A DNA stretch of 64,000 nt from Io17-Chloro-G2 sp965226825 (GTDB lineage: Bacteria; Chloroflexota; Dehalococcoidia; Lucifugimonadales; UBA3495), in the NCBI GenBank assembly GCA_965226825.1, contig CBDDED010000003.1, positions 1,860,001-1,924,000 of the forward strand, given 5' to 3'. Position 1 is the stretch's first letter. Each line of letters starts with the position of its first letter. This document shows positions 26,233-36,192 of the stretch, piece after piece. The notes below the pieces were generated by a model. The model searched no databases. It worked only from the letters and a program-made list of their open reading frames with translations, and had not been told where the DNA came from. The position numbers and the translations under genes are program-made.

Positions 26233-27060
26233 ATGCCCACTTTTTCCGCCAATGGCGTAAACATCTACTATGAGGAGACCGGGCGGGGTTTCCCACTGGT
26301 GTGGTGTCACGAGTTTGCCGGCAACTACGATAGCTGGGACCCGCAGGTAAAGTTTTTCTCACGCCGGTATCGGAACATCACCTACGCAGCCCGGGGTTAT
26401 CCTCCCTCCGATGTTCCCGGCGGAGATGAAGACTATTCGCAGGACCAGGCGGTCGATGACCTGTACCGTCTGCTGCGACACCTGGACATCGGCCAAGCCT
26501 ACGTCGGCGGGCTATCCATGGGTGGGACGACGGCGTTGAACTTTGGCATAGCCCACCCGGAGATGGCCAAAGGGTTGATTGTTGCCGCCGCCGGGTCCGG
26601 CTCCGCCGATGCGGAGGAGTTCCAGCGGTCAGGGCGAGAACTCATAGAGCGGTTGCGGTCCCAGGGCATGGAAGCAGTGGCAAACGACTATGCCAATGGT
26701 CCCACGAGGCTACGGTTCCGGGAGAAAGACCCCAAGGGATGGGCCCAGTTCTATGAAGGGCTGAAAGCACATTCTGCCGAGGGGTCTGCGTTGACTTATC
26801 AAGGGGTCCAACTACGGCGGCCCACCATTTTTGCCCTGGAAGACCGGCTGCGTTTGATCAACGTCCCGACATTAGTCATGGTCGGCGACGAGGACGAGCC
26901 CTGCGTTGACCCTGGGGTTTTCATGAAGCGGACTCTTCCAAATTGCGGGCTGGTGTTCTTCCCCAAGAGCGGGCATACCATCAACCTGGAAGAACCCGAC
27001 CTGTTCAACCGCTCCGTTTCAGATTTCCTCACCGCGGTGGAAGCAGGGCGTTTTAGCTAG
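26233..27060 (+). CDS. Alpha/beta-fold hydrolase
   Basis: A hydrolase of the esterase/C-C hydrolase type. The nucleophile elbow is GGLSMGG, the acid probably DEDEPC, and the base His in PKSGHTINLEEP. The oxyanion segment VWCHEFAGN follows strand 3. ATG 26233 has AGGAG eight bases upstream and begins with the typical PTFSANGVNIYYEETG; an upstream TTG adds 18 unmatched residues. The substrate is unknown. Confidence 0.88.
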   Translation: MPTFSANGVNIYYEETGRGFPLVWCHEFAGNYDSWDPQVKFFSRRYRNITYAARGYPPSDVPGGDEDYSQDQAVDDLYRLLRHLDIGQAYVGGLSMGGTTALNFGIAHPEMAKGLIVAAAGSGSADAEEFQRSGRELIERLRSQGMEAVANDYANGPTRLRFREKDPKGWAQFYEGLKAHSAEGSALTYQGVQLRRPTIFALEDRLRLINVPTLVMVGDEDEPCVDPGVFMKRTLPNCGLVFFPKSGHTINLEEPDLFNRSVSDFLTAVEAGRFS

Positions 27061-27205
27061 GGGAGCTCGGCGGGGCGGCCTGAACAAATAACGACATCAT
27101 CGGGTATGCAGAACGCCTGGAAGTGCTTATCCTCACTACCCAAGACATAACCACGAACCATTTTCCGGCGGGTATGGCCTGTATGCTTTCGCAGATGAGC
27201 AACCT

Positions 27206-28555
27206 ATGAGTACGGGCAGATGTTTTGATGCGCTTAAGGAGGCGCTGTGCGCTGATTTGAACTTCCATGGCGCAGACGGCAATTACTCTTCGCACGGCTG
27301 GCATCCTTTCCCCGCCAAATTTCCGCCCCAACTTCCAAAATTCTTCATTGAGCGCCTTTCAAAAGCGAACGATGTTGTGCTCGATCCCATGCTCGGCTCG
27401 GGTACGACACTGGTGGAAGCCTTGAGACTGGGGCGCAGAGCGGTCGGTTGCGACATCGATCCCCTAGCGCTGTTGATCGCCGCAGCAAAAATTGCGCCTA
27501 TCAACCCCGCGTGTGCCGTGGAAATAGGAAACAGCGTTATGGACGACGCAAAACACGACTATTGGGAGAATCGGGACCAGCTAGAAGGAGAGTTGAAAAC
27601 TCGGTTTGACCCGAAAACTGAGGAGTTCGTAAACTACTGGTTCTTGCCGACGCACCAGCTCGAACTGCTCGCGCTTCTACAGCGCATCGAGAGGTTGCCG
27701 CAGGGAGGAACGCAAGACTTCCTCAAGGTAATTTTCTCATCCACAATTATCGCCAAATCGGGAGGCGTTTCGCTTGCCCGTGATTTGGCGCACACCCGAC
27801 CCCACAAGGATAACGACAAGACCCCGAACTCAGTGTTTGTCGAATTCGCCAAACGCCTGGAGCGCAATGTAGCCTCGCTCCACAAGAGCGAGTCGACAGT
27901 TGGACCAAAGGTGGAGTCGCAGGCAGGACTATCGCTCATAGGTGAAGACCTCTCTCCGGGATATTCCGCCTGTCCAGCCTCCATTGTAGCCGCCGGCGCA
28001 GACAATACCGGGCTACCAGCGGATAGTATCGACTTGATCGTGACGTCACCTCCGTACGCCAACAATGCTATTGATTACATGCGCGCCCACAAGTTTTCGT
28101 TGGTTTGATTTGGCTGGAAGATCGCGGACCTGACGCGGGTCAGGGCGCAGTACCTGGGACACGATGCCGGCTCCGGCGTGAAATACGACACCCTGCCCGA
28201 CCAATGCGAAAAAACGCTGGCGAAACTGGCTGCGCTCGATTCCAGGAAAGCAGCGACGTTGCGACGTTATTTCGGTGAGATGTCCGCGGTGATCGCAGAA
28301 ATGCAACGGGTATTGAAAAAAGGCAAGGCGGCGGTAATCGTCGTCGGGACCTCCAACCTGCGAGGCATTGACGTGGAGACGCACAGGGGACTTGCTGCGA
28401 TCGGCGAGAGCAGCGGTTTTGATCTGGCCGGAATCGGTGTTCGCCGCCTAGACCGCGACAAGCGCATGATGCCAGCGCGCTGGGGCAACCGCCGGCACTC
28501 GCAGATCGAAGAGCGAATGCACGAAGAGTACGTGATTGGGATTGTAAAGTCGTAA
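27206..28555 (+). pseudogene. Cytosine-N4/adenine-N6 DNA methyltransferase with in-frame TGA
   Basis: This is the modification half of a restriction-modification pair. It carries FPAKFPPQLP, the SAM motif DPMLGSGTT, GCDIDPLA and the catalytic TSPPY motif at about 27-28 kb. The reading frame is interrupted by TGA at 28106-28108 in SLV-stop-FGW, then continues in the same frame to the TAA at 28553 with KGKAAVIVVG and a normal C-terminus. A Trp codon (TGG) is expected at this place, so a single G-to-A change explains the stop. The downstream stop overlaps the restriction gene start (TAATG). It is probably inactive, unless the stop is a sequencing error or is read through. Confidence 0.85.
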
Positions 28556-29391
28556 TGGCCGGTAAGATGGAAGACCTCCGCCGGTCTTATCATCGCCAGA
28601 TTTGCGAGGAGGTGTTACGGCGAAACGCATCCGGAGTACCAAACAACTCGGATGGTTCCAGCTCCGGAAGCGTCAGAATCGGCAAGAGCATCATCGAACG
28701 CATCGGATTTGATGTGAAGACCGGCAAGTTGCCGGGACAAACGGCGGGCCGCCGATTCGAGGAGGCGACCAAGGACTATTTACGGGAAGCGTTCGGGTTG
28801 CTGACTCACCTGCGTCCGGGAGAATAGGAATTCTCGTCGGGCGGCGATATCCGTGACTACGAGCAATACCTGCATTTGTCTGACGTGTCGAAGATGGTCA
28901 AACAGCACGAGGAACTGCGGATAATCTTTGGAGATTACATCGTTACCCCTGACATTGTAGTGTGCCGCAAGCCAGTCTCCGACCAGGCGATCAACAGAAC
29001 AGAGACGTTGCTGGAGGAAAAGGAAACGGCGGACCATACCCCTCTGCGCAGCGCCAATTCAGCGGCGGATATTTTGCACGCCAGCGTTTCGTGCAAGTGG
29101 ACGATTCGCAGCGACCGCTCCCAAAATGCACGCACCGAGGGGCTGAACCTGGTGCGCAACCGCAAGGGGAAAACACCGCACATCGTGGTCGTTGTCGGTG
29201 AACCTATGCCGGGGCGAATTGCCTCGCTGGCATACGGCACCGGAGACATTGACTGCGTTTATCATTTCGCTTTGCGGGAATTGACAGCAGCAGCGGCGAA
29301 TAATGATTCGGACTCCGATCTTTTGAACTCACTGGTGTCCGGCAGACGCCTGCGCGATATCAGCGATTTGCCATTCGACCTGTCAATTTAA
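28555..29391 (+). pseudogene. NgoMIV-family type II restriction endonuclease with in-frame TAG
   Basis: Similar to NgoMIV, a tetrameric type IIF enzyme cutting G^CCGGC. The PD...(S/C)CK...E active site shows as VTPDIVVCR, VSCKWTIRSDRSQNARTE, and IDCVYHFALREL is also family-typical. The frame starts at ATG 28555 (TAATG overlap with the methylase), reaches TAG at 28825-28827 after LRPGE, then continues in frame through DYEQYLHL to 29391. A Trp codon is plausible at the stop, again a single G-to-A change. Both genes of the pair are therefore broken in the same manner. Specificity for GCCGGC is an inference from the family. Confidence 0.85.
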
Positions 29392-29657
29392 CCGTTCGCC
29401 AATTTCACCGTTCTATGTGAACACGGCGACACCCCCTTCCCCGGCGACTCTCACAATTCCCCTCAGCCGGCTGGTTGTTTCCCATAACATAGTCTTTACA
29501 ATTGAGGCCTAACATTCAGCGGTAACAGTGGCTGCGTTGGGAATTGCCGGTCCGCGGGATTTGAGATTGAGTCCCGATAGGGATTGTGGCTGACGGCCCC
29601 CGCCTGGAATGCCCGGAGCTTGGATTTTGACGCCGAGCAGTTGAGAGGTAGCAGGTC

Positions 29658-32312
29658 ATGGAAAGGCGCTTGAATTCGGTGCTGGCCTCGCTGAAGAGCA
29701 TCAAGTTGTGGCAATTGGCGGCGGTGGTTGTGGTGCTGTTCGGGTCAGCCGCGGCCACGTTTCGCGTTTACGAGCGGGTCAGCGAACCTGCGACCCTGGA
29801 CTTGGAAGAAAACGTCCAGATCATACCGGTGCAGTACGGCGACCTTATCAAGCAGGTATCCACCAGCGGGAACCTGACTTATCCCATCCGGCACGTCTTA
29901 AGATTTGGGAGCCAGGGCACGGTGGCCGAGGTCCTGGTTGAAGAAGGCGACCAAGTGGCGGCGGGACAACCGCTGGCACGGATGGACGACACAACCGCAG
30001 CTACTCTCCGCTTGAACGTGGCAACAGCGCGGTTTGATTTGAACGCCGCCAGAGAAGCCCTGGACGATCTGCTAACCCCCAATGAGACGGGCATGGCCGA
30101 CACCCGAGTAAGGGTAGCCGAGGGACGGCTGAACCTGAAAGCCGCAGAAGAGGCGCTGGCTGCAATGGAGTTTCAACACAGCCAGGCGCTGGCCCAAGCC
30201 CGGGAAGCCGTCGCCGATGCCGAGGTCGCGGTTATTCAAGCCCGAGAGGCAGTGTTCGACTTCCCCGGGGAGTTTCACCAAGCGGTAGCCGAGGCGCGCC
30301 TTCTTGAGGCGGAGAGCCGGTTGGCTCTGGACGAGGCCCAAGAAGCTCTCGCCGCTTTTGGCACGGGCCATCCGGACGACCTGGCGAAGGCGCTCAAGGC
30401 CCTGACTGACGCCGAGTTGACGCTCGAGGCCGCTCAGGAAGCTTTAGCTGTCTTCCAACCGGACCATATCCGCCAGATGACCGAGGTGCACGACCAGCGG
30501 GCGACCGCCGAGGTAGATTTAAGAATTGCCCAGGATGCCCTGAACAACTTCCAATCTGACTACGAGCGTCAATCGGCCGAGGCTCAAAGAGCCGAAGCAA
30601 TCGCACGCGAGCGTCTGGGGTTGGACCGGGCAGCCTTGGAAAGCTACGAAGCCAGAAACCCAAACCGGCTGAGGGCCCTTCGTGAAACCCGGGATGACCT
30701 GGCGGGCAAAGTCGACAGCTCACAATTCGACCTGGACCGTCTCAAGCAGCGGCAGGCCGGCGGGGCAACCGGCCTGGACTCTCATATCTGGCAGCTTGAG
30801 AACTCCCTGGAGTTTCTGAATAAAGAACTGTCGGACACAGTGGACTTATTAATTGACGTAGGCAAACTTGAAGCCGAGGTAGAAGTTGCCGAGACCCTGT
30901 TAGCCCAGGCCGAATCAGACCTTGAGCTTTTGGAATTCGGGCCGGACCAGCTTCTGCTTGCCGGGTTGGAAGCCGCCGCGGAATTAGCCCAATCCAACCT
31001 GGACCAGGCCAACAATGACCTACGCAACCTTGAACTTGGACCCAATCCAGTCCAACGCTCGAGCCTGGAGGCGGCGATTGAAGTAGCTCAGACTGAATTG
31101 GACCAGCGCAAACAGGAATTGGTGAAGTTCCGGGGAGGTCCCAGCTCACTTCTCCAACGACAACTTTGGTTGGCGCACGAAAAGGCCCGAACCGACCTGG
31201 CAGCGGCTGAGTACGCCCTGGCGAAACTGGCAATAATACCGGCGCCCGAAGTCGTTGCGTTCTACCGGGCGAGGGTCGAAACCGTCGAGGCTGGTGCGGT
31301 TCAATCACCACTAGACCAGGGAAATCAAGCCCCGGCCACTACAGCGGCGGCGAACCCAGACCAACAAGCCGCGCAATTTAACCGGGAGATTCTGGCCGCC
31401 ATTCAGGGCGGAGCCGACCACCGGGACTTGGTGTTGCGCGAGGCCGCCCTGGCTTCAGCCCAAGTCACCCTGGCCATGGCCCGGCAGGAACTGGCAACGT
31501 TGGAAGCGGGCGTTGACCCTCTTGATGTGGCCCTAAAGCAGGCGGAAGTGGCTTCCGCAATGGCAGGATTGGCGCAAGCTGAAACGGACTTGGCAGAATT
31601 GTTGGCCGGCCCGCTTTCCGAAGAAGCTCTTCTGGCCCAAGCCAAGTTGGATTCGGCAGAGCATGATCTGGCGAATGCCATTGGGCTGGAGGAAGATGCT
31701 GAAATCCGCTCTCCGATAAACGGTTATGTTGCCACCGTAAATGTGGAAGAGGGGGACCCAGCCAACGCCAACACCATAATTGTTGAGGTTGTGGACCCCA
31801 GGGTCGTAGAAGTAGACGGCGTGGTCGACGAGATCGACGTCCTATCGATCCCCGTGGGGACTCCCACCGACATCAGTCTGGATGCCCTACCGGGCCAGCG
31901 GCTCCGGGGCACGGTGGTCCAGATCGCGCCGGCGGCATTGAACCAACAAGGAGTCGTGAGCTATCCGATTCGTGTGAAGGTGGAGGCGCCGGACGGCGTG
32001 GCACTCAAGGAAGGTCTGACCACGGTCGCCAATATCCTGCTTCAAGAAGAACGAAACGTTTTGCTGATACCGCAGCAATCCTTGTACGGGACCTTCCACA
32101 GCCCGCTGGTTCGGTTGGTAAATGGCGAAGGGACAATTGAGGAGACCTCGGTCGAACTGGGGAACAGCGATGACTTCTGGATTGAGGTGCGCGCCGGCCT
32201 GAAGGAAGGGGACCGGCTGGCTATGGAAAGCGCTGATGTTGCGACCACGGGGCCTGGATTCCGAGGCCTGCGCGGAGTCACGGGCGGCTCCCGTGGACGT
32301 AGCGGCCGTTAG
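29658..32312 (+). CDS. HlyD/MacA-like efflux adaptor with very long coiled coil
   Basis: The membrane-fusion-type subunit of an ABC exporter. A membrane anchor (about residues 18-36, LAAVVVVLFGSAAATF) is followed by the first half of a biotinyl-lipoyl domain (LRFGSQGTVAEVLVEEGDQV). About 550 residues of Ala/Glu/Leu-rich heptads follow (about 100-670), then the second lipoyl half (IRSPINGYVATVNVEEGD), a beta-barrel region, and a Gly/Arg-rich tail. Its 884 residues compare with about 370 for MacA; most of the excess is coiled coil. GAGGTAGCAGGTC precedes the ATG. It heads an operon with the MacB-like ATPase and permease. Confidence 0.88.
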   Translation: MERRLNSVLASLKSIKLWQLAAVVVVLFGSAAATFRVYERVSEPATLDLEENVQIIPVQYGDLIKQVSTSGNLTYPIRHVLRFGSQGTVAEVLVEEGDQVAAGQPLARMDDTTAATLRLNVATARFDLNAAREALDDLLTPNETGMADTRVRVAEGRLNLKAAEEALAAMEFQHSQALAQAREAVADAEVAVIQAREAVFDFPGEFHQAVAEARLLEAESRLALDEAQEALAAFGTGHPDDLAKALKALTDAELTLEAAQEALAVFQPDHIRQMTEVHDQRATAEVDLRIAQDALNNFQSDYERQSAEAQRAEAIARERLGLDRAALESYEARNPNRLRALRETRDDLAGKVDSSQFDLDRLKQRQAGGATGLDSHIWQLENSLEFLNKELSDTVDLLIDVGKLEAEVEVAETLLAQAESDLELLEFGPDQLLLAGLEAAAELAQSNLDQANNDLRNLELGPNPVQRSSLEAAIEVAQTELDQRKQELVKFRGGPSSLLQRQLWLAHEKARTDLAAAEYALAKLAIIPAPEVVAFYRARVETVEAGAVQSPLDQGNQAPATTAAANPDQQAAQFNREILAAIQGGADHRDLVLREAALASAQVTLAMARQELATLEAGVDPLDVALKQAEVASAMAGLAQAETDLAELLAGPLSEEALLAQAKLDSAEHDLANAIGLEEDAEIRSPINGYVATVNVEEGDPANANTIIVEVVDPRVVEVDGVVDEIDVLSIPVGTPTDISLDALPGQRLRGTVVQIAPAALNQQGVVSYPIRVKVEAPDGVALKEGLTTVANILLQEERNVLLIPQQSLYGTFHSPLVRLVNGEGTIEETSVELGNSDDFWIEVRAGLKEGDRLAMESADVATTGPGFRGLRGVTGGSRGRSGR

Positions 32313-32359
32313 AGGCGTTAAAGGGCCGCGATAACCGCCAGCCCAAAAGCCCGACATTT

Positions 32360-33085
32360 ATGATCGAACTGCAAGACGTCACTAAAATCTATCGCATGGG
32401 CAGCCTGGATGTGGCGGCCCTGGGGGGAGTTAGCCTGACCATCAGGGATGGCGAAATGGCGGCCATCATGGGGCGCTCCGGGTCGGGTAAGTCCACGCTG
32501 ATGAATCTCATTGGTTGCCTGGATGCCCCAACCAGCGGCCGGTACCTTCTGGACGGCGAGGATGTGGGCCGGTTTGGCGAAGACCGTCTTGCCGGCGTAC
32601 GGAACGAGAAAGTGGGCTTCGTGTTCCAAACCTACAATCTGCTGCCCCGGCTGACGGCGTTGGCCAACGTGGAGTTGCCTCTGCTTTACGGCAACGCCAA
32701 GGACCGGGGTCGGCGCTGCCTGGAGGCGTTGCAGCGGGTTGGCCTGGGCGACCGGGTGAACCATAAGCCACAGGAGCTTTCCGGTGGCGAGCAGCAGCGG
32801 GTGGGAATCGCCCGCGCCCTGGTCAAAGAGCCCTCAATCCTGCTGGCCGATGAGCCGACGGGCAACCTGGACAGCCGGTCCAGTGAAGAGATCATGGCCA
32901 TTCTCCAGCAACTCAACCGGGACGAGGGCATCACCGTTATCATCGTTACCCATGAGCCCGAAATCGCCGGCCACACCGGCCGGATCGTGTCCATGCGCGA
33001 CGGTCTGATTGTGGACGATCAGACCGTCGCTGAGCCTCGTCAAGCAGCGGTACAAGGTATGGAAGGGGCTAGTGGGGCTCCATGA
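32360..33085 (+). CDS. ABC transporter ATP-binding protein (MacB/LolD type)
   Basis: Energises the adjacent permease. Walker A is GRSGSGKST, the Q-loop lies in FVFQTYNLL, the signature is LSGGEQQRVGIARA, Walker B is ILLADEPTGNLDS, and the switch His is in IVTHEPEIA. These motifs are the MacB/LolD pattern of exporters that work with FtsX-type permeases. Its last four bases overlap the permease start (ATGA), indicating translational coupling. Confidence 0.95.
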   Translation: MIELQDVTKIYRMGSLDVAALGGVSLTIRDGEMAAIMGRSGSGKSTLMNLIGCLDAPTSGRYLLDGEDVGRFGEDRLAGVRNEKVGFVFQTYNLLPRLTALANVELPLLYGNAKDRGRRCLEALQRVGLGDRVNHKPQELSGGEQQRVGIARALVKEPSILLADEPTGNLDSRSSEEIMAILQQLNRDEGITVIIVTHEPEIAGHTGRIVSMRDGLIVDDQTVAEPRQAAVQGMEGASGAP

Positions 33086-34329
33086 ATGCCCTGATAATAA
33101 TCCGCACTGCCATCTCGTCTTTGGGCGCCAACAAGCTCAGGGCCGGGTTGACCCTGCTGGGTATCGTGATCGGCGTGGCGGCGGTTATTACGTTGATGTC
33201 CATCGGCCGCGGGGTCCAAGCGACCATCACCGAACGGATTCAGGCCCTCGGCACCAACCTGTTGTTTGTGCGGCCGGGGGAGACCAGCAGCCGGGGCGTG
33301 GGCGGGGGCCAGGGCAGCGCCTCCAGCCTGACCATCGAGGACGCCTACGCACTGAGCGAATCCGAATTTACCCCCTCAATATCTGCCGTAGCGCCCGAAT
33401 TGGGCTCTTCCGCACAAGTGGTGGCGGGCAGAAAAAACACTTTCGCCAATATCATCGGCGTCACCCCGGAATACGAGGAAGTCCGAAACGCCCCGGTCGA
33501 ATTTGGTCAATTCGTCTCCCAGGGCCATGTCGAACGCAACGCAACCGTGGCCGTCCTGGGGTACCAGGTGGCGCAGGACCTCTATGGCTTTCGGTCTCCC
33601 ATCGGCCAGCCAATCAGGATCAGTGGACGGCAATTCGAGGTCATAGGAGTTCTGGAAGAACAGGGAGGAAGCTCCTTTTTCTCCTTTGACGACCAGATAA
33701 TGGTGCCGATCACCGCCGCCTACTATCGACTGGCATCGGCGCGGACCATCCAGGGCGGCATCAGCGTGCAAACCATCAACGTCAAGACCCAGAGCGTCCA
33801 GGTTATGGATTCGGCGTTGGCGGAGGTGGCTACCATCCTCCGGCTTCGCCACCGCATAACCGGTGAGGACGACTTCACGGTGACCAGCCAGCAGGAGACG
33901 ATTGAGGCGTTGGAGGAAGCCACCAACGCCTTCGTTTTCTTTTTGGGAGCCATCGCCGGGATTTCGCTGTTGGTGGGCGGCATTGGAATCATGAACATCA
34001 TGCTGGTGTCGGTCACCGAACGAACCCGAGAGATAGGAATTCGCAAGGCCATGGGCGCCAAACGACGCGATATTCTGCTCCAGTTCGTTTCGGAGGCAAC
34101 TTTGCTGAGCCTGGGCGGCGGGGGCGTGGGACTGTTACTTGGCTGGGTGTTGTCTAATCTGTTGAACGACCGGGCGATAATCGGAACCAGCCCCACCCAG
34201 ACTGCCTTTAGCTTCGATATCGCGGTTTTGGCCCTGGCCGTGTCCGCGGCTATCGGGCTATTTTTCGGCATTTATCCGGCAATGCGGGCGGCGAGTCTTC
34301 ATCCGATCGAGGCGCTCCGGCACGAGTAA
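33082..34329 (+). CDS. ABC transporter permease (MacB/FtsX type)
   Basis: A membrane permease of 415 residues. One N-terminal transmembrane helix (LTLLGIVIGVAAVITLMSIG) is followed by a large periplasmic/extracellular domain with a MacB-PCD pattern (LGTNLLFVRPGE, DLYGFRSPIGQPIRI). Three C-terminal helices include FFLGAIAGISLLVGGIGIMNIMLVSVTERTREIGIRKAMG. MacB-type exporters push substrates such as peptides, siderophores or macrolides by mechanotransmission. It overlaps the ATPase gene by four bases; the substrate is unknown. Confidence 0.95.
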   Translation: MNALIIIRTAISSLGANKLRAGLTLLGIVIGVAAVITLMSIGRGVQATITERIQALGTNLLFVRPGETSSRGVGGGQGSASSLTIEDAYALSESEFTPSISAVAPELGSSAQVVAGRKNTFANIIGVTPEYEEVRNAPVEFGQFVSQGHVERNATVAVLGYQVAQDLYGFRSPIGQPIRISGRQFEVIGVLEEQGGSSFFSFDDQIMVPITAAYYRLASARTIQGGISVQTINVKTQSVQVMDSALAEVATILRLRHRITGEDDFTVTSQQETIEALEEATNAFVFFLGAIAGISLLVGGIGIMNIMLVSVTERTREIGIRKAMGAKRRDILLQFVSEATLLSLGGGGVGLLLGWVLSNLLNDRAIIGTSPTQTAFSFDIAVLALAVSAAIGLFFGIYPAMRAASLHPIEALRHE

Positions 34330-34446
34330 AGTCGCGCTGACTTCAATCGACCAAAGTGGGTTTCCCTAGCGAACCTAGTGGTTTCCCTAGCCGAGGGTCG
34401 TATTCCCGTTGGTTTCCATTCAACCAATGGCTTACGAGGAGAACCA

Positions 34447-35361
34447 ATGACCACCAAGGCGTTCTCAATCCTGCTGCTGACTACCCTGGTGTTGGGTGTT
34501 GCCCTGGGCGGCGCTTACGCCGGAGGGTTTGCCCTGGGCAGAAACAGCGAGGCGGTTCAACCACCGGAGTCACAGTCCCTAAGGCCTCCCACAGGGGGAC
34601 AAGCGGCAGGGCAGGCCGCAGGCAGGGCCAGGCCGGGACAGGCGCAAGCAGAATCCGGGGAAGTCGCCGTTCGGACCGGGTCGGTCCCTGAACAGGGCGG
34701 AGCGGCTGATTCCTCCGCAGGCCGTCCTGCGGGTGCGCAAGGCGCTGACGGTTCAGCGGTTGCGGCCGACGGCTCAGTCAACAGTGGGCAGGACGCCAGT
34801 GGTGTTCAAGAATTATTTGGCTCTATTTCTACACTGGAAGGCGACCTGGTCACGCTGGAATCACCTCGCGGACAGGCACTGGCAGCAATATCTGAAATCA
34901 CAGTGATTCAAAAGCGGGTAATGGGTTCGGTGGACGATCTATCGGTAGGCGCCACCGTTCAAGTCTCGGGACGGCCTGGGGAAGACGGCCAGATTCAAGC
35001 CAGGTCGCTGACGCTGGCGCCTGCGGGCGATGGAGCCGCATCCATGATGCTCGGAGACCCAGGCCGCGGCGGCCCCGGCGGCGTGGTTTCTTTGCTTGGA
35101 GCCATAGAATCCATCGAAGAAGGCTCAGTCACCATCGCCGATTACCAAGACACAAAGAGGGTGTCCCTGGGCCCTTCTACCACGGTCTGGAAGTTGGAGA
35201 CGGGGAGCCTGGCAGACCTGGTGAAAGGGGCGGTGGTGAGGATAACCGGGTCAGCAGGCACCGAAGGCCAGGTTCAGGCCGACGTTGTCATGCTGGTCCC
35301 CGAGGGTGCGAGCCGGGGCGGCCGCCGGGGGTCCGGGGCAGCGGATCAGAGGTCCCCATAG
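34447..35361 (+). CDS. Secreted or anchored DUF5666-like protein
   Basis: The N-terminus is a signal/anchor helix (FSILLLTTLVLGVALGGAYAGG). A Gly/Ala/Gln-rich low-complexity linker (about 40-115) leads to two beta-rich modules of the DUF5666 type, each reading like 'effect x on y, asserting tolerance': GSISTLEGDLVTLESPRGQ...VQVSGRPGEDGQIQARSLTL and GAIESIEEGSVTIADYQ...VRITGSAGTEGQVQADVVML. I place the start at ATG 34447 because GAGGAG precedes it. It lies 117 bases after the permease, so it may be a late member of the export operon. Confidence 0.75.
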   Translation: MTTKAFSILLLTTLVLGVALGGAYAGGFALGRNSEAVQPPESQSLRPPTGGQAAGQAAGRARPGQAQAESGEVAVRTGSVPEQGGAADSSAGRPAGAQGADGSAVAADGSVNSGQDASGVQELFGSISTLEGDLVTLESPRGQALAAISEITVIQKRVMGSVDDLSVGATVQVSGRPGEDGQIQARSLTLAPAGDGAASMMLGDPGRGGPGGVVSLLGAIESIEEGSVTIADYQDTKRVSLGPSTTVWKLETGSLADLVKGAVVRITGSAGTEGQVQADVVMLVPEGASRGGRRGSGAADQRSP

Positions 35362-35541
35362 ATTCATACTGACCGGACCCGGCGGCTCGCGGTTTTGCAG
35401 CTATAGCCATCCGTCCGGCCCGAAACGCCTTCCCGACGTTGAAAATCCGGAACAACCTTCACGGGTTCTTAAGTTTTTCCCCTTAGGATAACCATCGACC
35501 CGAGAGTCCGGTCCCGAATTTTCCGTTGGAGGGAGAAAAGC

Positions 35542-36108
35542 ATGAAAAGGAAATTGTTCCTGGGTCTGGCAGCCCTCGCGATCATGGTGTCCGGGATTGC
35601 CGCCGGGGTGGCCTGGACCCAGGTGGCCCATGCTCAGGAAGAAACCACAGCCAAAAGTTTTACCGCACGGCTAGCGACCATACTGGGATTGGAAGAGGAT
35701 GTTGTTCAGGACGCGTTCAAGGAGGCCAGGAAGGACATTCAAGGCGATAGATTCCAGACGAGAATGGACGGCTTGGTGGAGAACGGGAGAATCACCCACG
35801 ACGAAGCCGATGCAGCCTTTGAATGGTATAAGGAGCGCCCGGAGGGTATCAACTCGAGCCGCCGGGGTTCGAGGTCGGGCTTCTACGGGCAACGCGGCCC
35901 AGGCTCAAAGTCGGGCTTCCACGGTAGACGCGGCCCCGGTTCCAGGTCTGGCTTCTATGGGCAGCGGGGTCCCAATTCCAAGTCAGGTTTCCATGGTAGA
36001 CGCGGCCCCGGTTCCAAGTCAGGTTTCCACGGGAGACGCGGCTCCGGTCCCGACTACGGCTTCAGGGGCAGGGGACGGCCCGGCGTTTCCAGCGGAAACC
36101 AGTCCTGA
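35542..36108 (+). CDS. Secreted DUF2680-like protein with basic Gly-rich repeat tail
   Basis: The signal peptide ends near VAHAQEE (about residue 31). Residues 38-100 match the DUF2680 pattern: FTARLATILGLEEDVVQDAFKEARKDIQG and GRITHDEADAAFEWY, a helical Leu/Asp segment. Residues 109-180 are six 12-residue units of the type GSKSGFHGRRGP, five of them well kept. GGAGGGAGAAAAGC precedes the ATG. It follows the DUF5666-like gene and ends before a strong terminator. The basic tail might bind acidic polymers or wall components, which is a guess. Confidence 0.75.
   Translation: MKRKLFLGLAALAIMVSGIAAGVAWTQVAHAQEETTAKSFTARLATILGLEEDVVQDAFKEARKDIQGDRFQTRMDGLVENGRITHDEADAAFEWYKERPEGINSSRRGSRSGFYGQRGPGSKSGFHGRRGPGSRSGFYGQRGPNSKSGFHGRRGPGSKSGFHGRRGSGPDYGFRGRGRPGVSSGNQS
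35866..36081 (+). repeat. Six 36-bp units coding a 12-aa basic repeat
   Basis: In-frame units encode G-S-(K/R)-S-G-F-(H/Y)-G-(R/Q)-R-G-P; five are well conserved and the sixth is diverged. They alternate between Y-G-Q and H-G-R versions, suggesting expansion by unequal exchange of pairs. Confidence 0.75.
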
Positions 36109-36192
36109 TCGGGCACGCCATCCAGTGTTGGTGAGCCGCAGTGGGTTCGTGCGGCTCCCGCAGCGGGTGCGGCCCAGTGGGCTTTAGCCTCG

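Noticed and set aside
28106..28108. Recoded TGA (Trp or selenocysteine) in the methylase
   Set aside because: Other genes of the window use TGA as a normal stop, and the partner nuclease is broken by TAG; no selenocysteine insertion structure was recognised. A nonsense change is simpler.
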